The notes under the pieces were generated by a model. The model was given only the letters and a program-made list of their open reading frames with translations. It had not been told where the DNA came from and ran no database searches. Shown here piece after piece: positions 1 through 4,264 of a stretch of DNA of 5,404 nt; position 1 is the stretch's first letter; every line of letters begins with the position of its first letter. Both the position numbers and the translations under genes were made by a program. This stretch comes from CAYQEC01 sp964416425 (GTDB lineage: Bacteria > Actinomycetota > Acidimicrobiia > Spongiisociales > UBA5794), in NCBI GenBank assembly GCA_964416425.1, contig CAYQEC010000057.1, positions 1 through 5,404 on the forward strand. The letters run 5' to 3'.

Positions 1-892
1 CCATCCACTTGTGGGGGTCGACGATGGCCGAATCGGCCAGCTCCAGGCCGTCGTAGAGGGGAGCGACCCGCTCGTCGAGGATGCCGACCAGCCCGTAGGC
101 GCCGTCGACGTGGAACCAGATGCCGTGGCGGCGGGCGATCTCCCCGGCGGCCCGCAGCGGGTCGACGGCGCCGGTGTTGGTGGTGCCGGCGGCGGCCACC
201 ACCGCCACCGGGACGATCCCGGCCGCCACGTCGGCTTCGATCATGGCGGCGAGGGCGGCGACGTCCATGCGTTGTTGCTCATCAACCGGGACCGCCCGTA
301 CCGCGGCTCGGCCGAGCCCGAGCACCGCGGCGGAGCGGTGCACGCTGTGGTGCGCCTCCGCCGAGGTGTAGATGGCGACCCCGGCGGTGCCGACGCCGTC
401 GGCGGCGGGGTCGACGCCGCGCTGCTCGAAGGCGAATTGGCGGGCGGCGCCGAGGGCGACCAGGTTGGCGACCGAGCCGCCGCTGCTGTAGACGCCCCGC
501 ATGCCCTCCCGCAGCCCGCAGAGTTGGGCGAGCCATTCGAGGGACAGCTCCTCGACGTGGTTGAAGGCGGTGATGGTGTAGCGCTGCGGGGCGGCGACCA
601 TGGAGGCGGCGGCTGCCACGGTGGCGATGGTGCTGGGGCCGGTGGTGATCCAGCCGTAGAAGCGGGGGTTCGACATGGCGGCGCCGTTGGGGATGAGGGT
701 GCGTTCCAGCTCGTCGGCGACGGCGTCGGCGCCGATGCCGTCTTCGGGGAGGGGTCCGCTGAGGGCGGCGGTCCAGGCGTCGCGGCGCTCCACTGCGTCG
801 CTTCCTTCGAAGCGGAGGAAGGTGTCGAGCTGCGGGCCCAGTCGGGCCAGGTACTGGTCGAAAGCTCCGGTTTCGGCGGCGTCATGCTCCAT
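1..892 (-). CDS. Group II PLP-dependent amino-acid decarboxylase (aromatic-L-amino-acid decarboxylase-like), C-terminus beyond window
   Basis: The product is predicted to decarboxylate an amino acid to an amine using pyridoxal phosphate; the substrate cannot be told from this fragment. The 297 residues in the window show the family landmarks in order. They are NPRFYGW near residue 75, SSGGSVANL (136-144), AEAHHSVHR with the probable ring-stacking His181, GTTNTGAVDP (236-245), HVDGAYG (261-267) with Asp263 for the pyridine nitrogen, and DPHKW with the Schiff-base Lys295. The 32-residue Asp-to-Lys spacing equals that of human DOPA decarboxylase (Asp271, Lys303). Members are usually about 470-500 residues, so over a third is missing off the left edge. 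I chose the ATG at 892; an in-frame GTG at 919 would add nine residues, and neither has a convincing ribosome binding site. The lipoprotein gene ends 41 bp upstream on the same strand, so co-transcription is possible. The family call is firm. The label could equally be tyrosine, tryptophan, glutamate or diaminobutyrate decarboxylase. Confidence 0.93.
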   Translation of the reverse strand, partial: MEHDAAETGAFDQYLARLGPQLDTFLRFEGSDAVERRDAWTAALSGPLPEDGIGADAVADELERTLIPNGAAMSNPRFYGWITTGPSTIATVAAAASMVAAPQRYTITAFNHVEELSLEWLAQLCGLREGMRGVYSSGGSVANLVALGAARQFAFEQRGVDPAADGVGTAGVAIYTSAEAHHSVHRSAAVLGLGRAAVRAVPVDEQQRMDVAALAAMIEADVAAGIVPVAVVAAAGTTNTGAVDPLRAAGEIARRHGIWFHVDGAYGLVGILDERVAPLYDGLELADSAIVDPHKWM

Positions 893-933
893 CGGCGCGG
901 CAACCCTACCCGCCGCCACGGCCCGTAACGCCG

Positions 934-1488
934 TCAGGACACGGCGATGGGGCCGATCGGCCCGGTGATGGTCCAACCGGCGTCGGTGAGGTCTGCGCCG
1001 TACGTGAGCCAGATGCCGCAAAGGCCGCCGCACCACAGCGCCATGTCGACGGTGGCCCGGTCTTCGCTGCCGCCGACGGGGCCGGCGGTGACGATGGCGG
1101 CGCCCGGCACGATCGGTTCCAGGCTCTCGGTGCGGGCCAGCTCGGCGTCCGCGATCACTTCCACCGGGCCGAAGGCGGAGGCGGCGTCGACCACGGCCTG
1201 CAGCTCGGCGTCGGTGAACGGGGTGCCGTCGTCCATGTGGCCGACGACGAAGAGCTTGGTAAAGCGGTGTCCGGCCCCGAAGCTGGTGTCCTTGGTGAGG
1301 AGCTCGGTGACGGCGGCGGCGAGCAAATCGGCCGTGGTGTCGGCGGCGGTCGCTTGGGTCGTGGTGGTCGTGGCGGCGGTCGTGGTCGTGGTGGTGGTAG
1401 CGGCGGCAGTTTCGGTCTCGTTGCCGCAGGAGGCGGCGAGGAGGGCGAGGACGAGCGTGAGCACGACGAGGGCGATTCGCTTCTGCAT
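934..1488 (-). CDS. Small secreted lipoprotein with Thr/Ala linker and CGGLCG motif, function unknown
   Basis: This 184-residue protein begins with a classic lipoprotein signal peptide. MQKR is followed by a hydrophobic stretch (about 5-19) and the lipobox LAASC, with Cys21 as the lipidated residue, so it should be anchored on the outer face of the cytoplasmic membrane. Residues 22-52 form a low-complexity Thr/Ala tether. The folded part runs from about 53 to 184 and ends with a signature region: ALWCGGLCGIW (Cys153, Cys157), then LTYGADLTDAGWTITGPIG. Tryptophan-containing endings of this CGGLCG type occur in uncharacterised bacterial proteins; I do not recognise a named function. The start is set by the signal peptide at 1488. 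The frame stays open upstream to 1791, but that extension only translates the intergenic repeats and is rejected. No ribosome binding site is evident. It lies 41 bp upstream of the decarboxylase on the same strand. The gene is likely real; its role is unknown. Confidence 0.85.
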   Translation of the reverse strand: MQKRIALVVLTLVLALLAASCGNETETAAATTTTTTTAATTTTTQATAADTTADLLAAAVTELLTKDTSFGAGHRFTKLFVVGHMDDGTPFTDAELQAVVDAASAFGPVEVIADAELARTESLEPIVPGAAIVTAGPVGGSEDRATVDMALWCGGLCGIWLTYGADLTDAGWTITGPIGPIAVS

Positions 1489-1557
1489 GGGGCTGTGACG
1501 CCGGGGGAAGGAAGCGGGGTTCCCGGACCGCCTCCTCTCGCGCGCGCCTCGCCCCCT

Positions 1558-1652
1558 CCCGTTCCCTTCCCTCTCTCGTCCTCCCTTCCCTCTCTCGTCC
1601 TCCCTTCCCTCTCTCGTCCTCCCTTCCCTCTTTCGTCCCCCCTTCCCTCTCT
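1558..1652. repeat. 19-bp pyrimidine tandem array, about five units
   Basis: Four contiguous 19-bp units (1577-1595, 1596-1614, 1615-1633, 1634-1652) follow the pattern CGTCCTCCCTTCCCTCTCT with one or two substitutions each. A more degenerate unit precedes them at 1558-1576. The array runs directly into the hairpin of the next repeat copy, and its last unit already carries the hairpin's left-arm sequence CGTCCCCCC. It sits in the upstream region of the lipoprotein gene, where it reads as a G/A tract on that gene's sense strand. There are no unique spacers, so it is not a CRISPR array. Confidence 0.93.
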
Positions 1653-1718
1653 CGTCCCCCCTGGGATCAGGGGGGACCGGGGAGCGGAGCGACCCGAGGG
1701 GGGTACCAAGCCGCGACC
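1653..1718 (+). repeat. Intergenic hairpin repeat, copy 1 (short form)
   Basis: The copy opens with a perfect stem at 1654-1677: arm GTCCCCCCTG, loop GGAT, arm CAGGGGGGAC. It continues with a diverged spacer (CGGGGAGCGGAGCGACC), then GAGGGGGGT and ACCAAGCCGCGACC. It lacks the CTCCCCGGATC tail of other copies. It is noncoding and lies between divergent genes. Its left end merges with the 19-bp tandem array. Orientation is assigned by the order hairpin, spacer, GAGGGGGGT. Confidence 0.88.
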
Positions 1719-1735
1719 GGCGAGCCTTGTCTTCT

Positions 1736-1855
1736 CGTCCCCCTGTCTGCAGGGGGGACCGGCGAAGCGCCACCGGAGCAGGCGGCGCCACCTAAGGGTG
1801 GCGTCAGCCGAGGGGGGTCCCGTTCCGTCCCCTACCTCTCTCCCCGGATCGCCTT
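1736..1855 (+). repeat. Intergenic hairpin repeat, copy 2 (long spacer with nested hairpin)
   Basis: The hairpin at 1737-1759 is the most diverged in the window. The left arm has five C's against six G's on the right, and the loop is TCTG, so the stem has one bulge. The GACCGGCGA module is followed by an expanded spacer containing a second perfect hairpin at 1786-1803: CGCCACC, loop TAAG, GGTGGCG. After this come CAGCCGAGGGGGGTCC and the tail CTCCCCGGATCGCCTT (1840-1855). The copy is noncoding. Confidence 0.85.
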
Positions 1856-1868
1856 GCGTTCTTCGTGT

Positions 1869-1973
1869 CGTCCCCCCTGGGATCAGGGGGGACCGGCGAA
1901 CGAAGTGAGCCGAGGGGGGTCGCGGCTCGGCAGGCGAGTCCAGGTCGTCCCGCGCCTCTCCCCGGATCGCCTT
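1869..1973 (+). repeat. Intergenic hairpin repeat, copy 3
   Basis: The hairpin at 1870-1893 is perfect and identical to copy 1 (arms GTCCCCCCTG and CAGGGGGGAC, loop GGAT). It is followed by CGGCGAACGAAGTGAGCC, then GAGGGGGGT, a GC-rich variable stretch and the tail CTCCCCGGATCGCCTT at 1958-1973. The copy ends 45 bp before the DUF222/HNH start codon, so it occupies that gene's upstream region. Confidence 0.88.
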
Positions 1974-2006
1974 ACGCCCCATGGGTTTCTTGTCACACCC
2001 GGCCGT

Positions 2007-2012
2007 CATGAT
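2007..2012 (+). promoter_or_regulatory. Possible -10 element for a leaderless DUF222/HNH transcript
   Basis: CATGAT lies six bases upstream of the chosen ATG at 2019 and partly resembles an actinobacterial -10 (TANNNT). The spacing would put the transcription start on the start codon itself, and no ribosome binding site is visible, which fits a leaderless mRNA. No -35 element is found at the right distance, so this remains weak. Confidence 0.22.
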
Positions 2013-2018
2013 GGATCC

Positions 2019-3140
2019 ATGCTGGAGCACGACCTCCCGATGCCGATCGACCATTACGAGCAGGTCCTCAGGGCCGGCGAGGCGCTGATCGCCAAGATCC
2101 GAGCCTGCCAGGCCGAAGCGCTTGCCGCCCTCGACTCGGTCGAGGTCCACCGCATGGACGGCTGCCGCTCGATGCTGGAATGGACCGCAGCCCACCTCGA
2201 CATCGAGCACGACACCGCCCGCCGTCTCCTGCGCTCCGCCAAGGTCCTCACCGATCGCCCCGACCTCGCCGCCACCCTCGAACACGGCGAGGTCAGCTTC
2301 GACCGGGCCCTTGCCACCGCCGAGTTGGCCGCCGCCGGCGCCGACGACGCCACGCTGGCGGCGTCGGGCGGCTTCGACCTCCCCGGGGTACATCGTCTCG
2401 CCTCCCGGCATCGCCGTACCACCCGCCGCCACGAGACCCGGGTGTTCCTCGACCGGTTCATCGCGATCCAATCTTCCCTCGACGAGTCATCGGGACGCCT
2501 GTGGGGAGAACTGCCCGGCTTCGAACTACGCATCGTGGAGAAAGCGCTGTCCCAGCGCGGCGACCAGTTCAACGACCTGCCCGGCCCCAAGCTGCGTAGG
2601 GACCAGCGCATGGCCGACGCTTTGGTCTCCATCGCCCAGGACTCCCTCGACGGCACCGAGGGCGACGGCGTCGTCGAGACGAGCGGCACCGATCCGCTCG
2701 TCACCGTCTTCGTCGACGCCACCGTCGCCGCTCCCACCTGTGGGGAGGCCGGCGCCGAGATCGCCTACGGTCCCCGCGTCGGGCCCGCAACCCTCGACCG
2801 TATCCTCTGCTCCGGGGCCGTGCAGGTCGTGGGCCTCGACCATGGCCGGCCGGTCACCGCCTCCGACGCGACCCGGGCCATCCCGCCCGCGGTGCGCCGC
2901 TTCGTGGCCTGGCGAGACGGCGGTTGCACCGTCGCCGGCTGCCGCTCCCACTACCGGCTCCAACCCCACCACATCTGGGAACGCCGCAACGGCGGCGACC
3001 ACGACTCCGACAACCTCACCACCTTGTGCTGGTACCACCACCATGTCGTCATTCACGGCATGGGATACCGCATCGACCCCGACTCGCCTCCCCAATCCCG
3101 GCAACTCCAACCCGCCGTCCACGGCCCCGATCCTCCCTGA
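2019..3140 (+). CDS. DUF222 / HNH endonuclease-like protein (13E12 repeat family type)
   Basis: This complete 373-residue protein has an N-terminal helical DUF222 region (roughly 5-270, with the recognisable stretch RMDGCRSMLEWTAAHLDIEH) and a C-terminal HNH nuclease fold. The HNH part reads CTVAGC (Cys303, Cys308, probable zinc ligands), LQPHHIWERRNGGDH (His317-His318), SDNLTTLC (Asn332, Cys337) and WYHHHVVIH (His340-342, His346). All key positions are present, so the nuclease is probably active on DNA. Its biological role is not established for the family. Actinobacteria often carry many copies, and mycobacterial 13E12 elements belong here. I chose the ATG at 2019 because the frame upstream, open to 1854, only translates the intergenic repeat. 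MPIDHYE at 2040 is an alternative start. No ribosome binding site is seen. The gene is flanked on its 5' side by the hairpin repeats; whether that is more than coincidence is unknown. Confidence 0.93.
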   Translation: MLEHDLPMPIDHYEQVLRAGEALIAKIRACQAEALAALDSVEVHRMDGCRSMLEWTAAHLDIEHDTARRLLRSAKVLTDRPDLAATLEHGEVSFDRALATAELAAAGADDATLAASGGFDLPGVHRLASRHRRTTRRHETRVFLDRFIAIQSSLDESSGRLWGELPGFELRIVEKALSQRGDQFNDLPGPKLRRDQRMADALVSIAQDSLDGTEGDGVVETSGTDPLVTVFVDATVAAPTCGEAGAEIAYGPRVGPATLDRILCSGAVQVVGLDHGRPVTASDATRAIPPAVRRFVAWRDGGCTVAGCRSHYRLQPHHIWERRNGGDHDSDNLTTLCWYHHHVVIHGMGYRIDPDSPPQSRQLQPAVHGPDPP

Positions 3141-3168
3141 CCCCCCACGCCACCCACGGCATCCCCCA

Positions 3169-3203
3169 ACCCCGGGGCGGTTCTGCCGCGCCCCCGGTGG
3201 GGT
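3169..3203 (+). terminator. Imperfect inverted repeat after DUF222/HNH gene, possible terminator
   Basis: An inner stem GGGGCGG (3174-3180), loop TTCTG and CCGCGCCCC (3186-3194, one bulged G) is extended by ACCCC (3169-3173) pairing with GGGGT (3199-3203) across a small internal asymmetry. It begins 28 bp after the stop codon. There is no T-run after it, so intrinsic termination is uncertain in this GC-rich setting. Confidence 0.28.
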
Positions 3204-3277
3204 ACTCCATGCCTGGCCGGGCGGCGGTTCACTAGGTTGCATGGTCCCGGGCTGCCAGGCGGTGCCGGACCATCGCG

Positions 3278-3284
3278 AAGGGAG
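3278..3284 (+). promoter_or_regulatory. Ribosome binding site of the PPOX-family gene
   Basis: AAGGGAG lies six bases before the ATG at 3291. It supports that start over the upstream TTG at 3237, whose extension (HGPGLPGGAGPSRRESP) does not resemble the family, and over the ATG at 3300. A TAGGTT at 3233-3238 could serve as a -10 box for this gene, but no -35 is evident. Confidence 0.6.
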
Positions 3285-3290
3285 TCGCCG

Positions 3291-3716
3291 ATGCAGCAGA
3301 TGACCCACGACGAGATGATCGCTTTCGTGTCGGAGGGGACCCGGACCGGGAAGCTCGCGGTGGTCCGACGCGACGGGGCCCCTCATGTCACCCCGGTCTG
3401 GTTCGTCGTCGACGGGGACGACCTCGTCCTCACGACGGACAAGACCTCGGTCAAGGGCCATGCGCTGCAGCGTGATCCCCGAGTGTCGATCGCGGTGGAT
3501 GACGAGATGCCGCCGTTCGCCTTCGTTCAGATCGGCGGCACCGCCACGCTCTCGGAGGACCCGGAGGAGCTACGCCACTGGGCGACCGTCATCGCGCGGC
3601 GCTACATGGGTGACGAGCGAGCCGAAGCCTACGGGCGCCGCAACGGGGTTCCTGGGGAGCTGCTGGTCAGGGTGCGGCCGGGGAAGGTTCTCGCCAGGAA
3701 GGGCATCGCCGACTGA
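3291..3716 (+). CDS. PPOX-class (pyridoxamine 5'-phosphate oxidase-like) FMN/F420-dependent oxidoreductase
   Basis: This complete 141-residue protein has the split-barrel flavin-binding fold of the PPOX superfamily. The visible pattern is KLAVVRRDGAPHVTPVWFVVDGDDLVLTT (21-49), then DKTSVKGHALQRDPRVSIAVDDE (50-72), with Lys55 in the position usually contacting the cofactor phosphate. FAFVQIGGTATL (77-88) follows, and RPGKVLARKG (129-138) closes the barrel. The short length and the PVWF...TT...K pattern fit the actinobacterial deazaflavin (F420)-type subfamily better than true pyridoxamine phosphate oxidases, which are about 200 residues or more. The cofactor (FMN or F420) and the substrate cannot be settled from sequence alone. 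It is probably a cytoplasmic homodimer, since there is no signal peptide. It lies 150 bp downstream of the DUF222/HNH gene on the same strand but has its own ribosome binding site, and probably its own promoter. It ends at the convergent repeat-filled region. Confidence 0.9.
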   Translation: MQQMTHDEMIAFVSEGTRTGKLAVVRRDGAPHVTPVWFVVDGDDLVLTTDKTSVKGHALQRDPRVSIAVDDEMPPFAFVQIGGTATLSEDPEELRHWATVIARRYMGDERAEAYGRRNGVPGELLVRVRPGKVLARKGIAD

Positions 3717-3740
3717 CGAGTGGCCCGGCGAGCCCTTCTG

Positions 3741-3780
3741 TCGTCCCCCCTGCCTTCCTATCGTCCCCCCTGCCTTCCTA
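3741..3780. repeat. 20-bp tandem duplication of the hairpin left arm
   Basis: Two identical 20-bp units, TCGTCCCCCCTGCCTTCCTA, stand at 3741-3760 and 3761-3780 and abut the intact hairpin whose left arm starts with the same TCGTCCCCCC at 3781. The design parallels the 19-bp array at 1558-1652 but with a different pyrimidine-rich spacer. It lies 24 bp after the stop codon of the PPOX-family gene. Confidence 0.93.
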
Positions 3781-3998
3781 TCGTCCCCCCCTGGAATCAG
3801 GGGGGGACCGGCGAGGCGCCAGCGGAGGTGGCAGCCGAGCCGAGGGGGGTTCCGTCCCAAGCCGCGACCCTCCCCGGATCAGTCGCCTTCGGCTCCTTCT
3901 CCGACCCTCCCTGGTCCCAGGGAGGGTGACAGAGGGGATCAGGGGGGACCGGCGAGGCGCCAGCGGAGGTGGCAGCCGAGGGGGTACCAAGCCGCGAC
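3781..3998 (+). repeat. Intergenic hairpin repeat, copy 4 (composite, two hairpins)
   Basis: The primary hairpin at 3783-3808 has arms with seven C's and seven G's (GTCCCCCCCTG, loop GAAT, CAGGGGGGGAC). Next come CGGCGAGGCGCCAGCGGAGG, TGGCAGCCGAG, GAGGGGGGT and the tail CTCCCCGGATCAGTCGCCTT (3870-3889). A second, different perfect hairpin follows at 3904-3927: ACCCTCCCTG, loop GTCC, CAGGGAGGGT. After it comes a right-half-only copy (GATCAGGGGGGACC at 3937-3950) that repeats the 34-bp module of 3806-3839 at 3947-3980 and ends in ACCAAGCCGCGAC. It is noncoding and lies between convergent genes. Either hairpin could stall or terminate transcription, but no T-run follows. Confidence 0.88.
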
Positions 3999-4015
3999 AT
4001 CGCCGTGACCAGCCC

Positions 4016-4214
4016 TCGTCCCCCTCTGTCGTCCCCCCTGGAACCAGGGGGGACCGGCGAACGGAGTGAGCTGAGGGGGGTCCCGTTCTGTCCCAAGCCG
4101 CGACCCTCCCCGGATCAGTCGCCTTCGGCTCCTTCTCCGACCCTCCCTGGTCCCGGGGAGGGTGATAGAGGGGATCAGGGGGACCAGCGAGCGAAGTGAG
4201 CCGAGGGGGGTTCC
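4016..4214 (+). repeat. Intergenic hairpin repeat, copy 5 (composite, two hairpins)
   Basis: A partial left-arm duplicate TCGTCCCCCTCTG (4016-4028) precedes the perfect hairpin at 4031-4054 (arms GTCCCCCCTG and CAGGGGGGAC, loop GAAC). Then come CGGCGAACGGAGTGAGC, GAGGGGGGT and the tail at 4106-4125. The second hairpin at 4140-4163 has one wobble pair relative to copy 4. A right half at 4173-4214 ends the copy (GATCAGGGGGACC, AGCGAGCGAAGTGAGCC, GAGGGGGGT). The stretch 4090-4182 matches 3854-3946 of copy 4 with two substitutions visible, so these two copies are recent relatives. Confidence 0.88.
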
Positions 4215-4239
4215 TTGATGTCTCCTACCGTGATCCTGC

Positions 4240-4255
4240 CCGGCGCACCCGCCGG
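4240..4255 (-). terminator. Small hairpin after the amylase-family gene, weak terminator candidate
   Basis: CCGGCG, loop CACC, CGCCGG forms a perfect 6-bp stem that starts nine bases past the stop codon of the minus-strand amylase-family gene. No T-run follows on that strand, and short GC stems are common by chance here. Confidence 0.18.
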
Positions 4256-4264
4256 CGACTCCCC

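Noticed and set aside
11..928. Long plus-strand open frame of 305 residues
   Set aside because: It lies opposite the decarboxylase and reads as Gly/Val/Asp-rich low-complexity protein. The minus-strand frame has all the PLP-enzyme motifs.
1558..1652. CRISPR-like array
   Set aside because: Units are 19 bp and contiguous with no unique spacers, and no cas gene is present.
1489..1791. N-terminal extension of the lipoprotein frame back to 1791
   Set aside because: It only translates the repeats (REGRTREGREDERGKGG type) and would bury the signal peptide and lipobox. The ATG at 1488 is correct.
1237..1908. Plus-strand open frame of 223 residues through the tandem array
   Set aside because: Its sequence is Gly-rich shadow of the lipoprotein followed by a repeat translation (PSLVLPSLS). 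There is no family resemblance.
2011..2020. Palindrome ATGGATCCAT overlapping the DUF222/HNH start codon as an operator
   Set aside because: It is a single 10-bp palindrome with no second site or known regulator nearby; chance is sufficient.
1155..2471. Minus-strand open frame of 438 residues across lipoprotein, repeats and DUF222 gene
   Set aside because: It is a chance frame in GC-rich DNA. It overlaps two well-supported genes and has no recognisable domain.
3783..3808. Ordinary Rho-independent terminator of the PPOX-family gene
   Set aside because: The stem is strong and follows the gene, but there is no T-run on either strand, and the same stem occurs between divergent genes where no gene ends. 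A termination effect is possible but not the defining role.
3741..4214. Insertion sequence or MITE
   Set aside because: No transposase, no terminal inverted repeats at the outer ends and no target-site duplication can be seen. The internal palindromes are within units, not at their edges.
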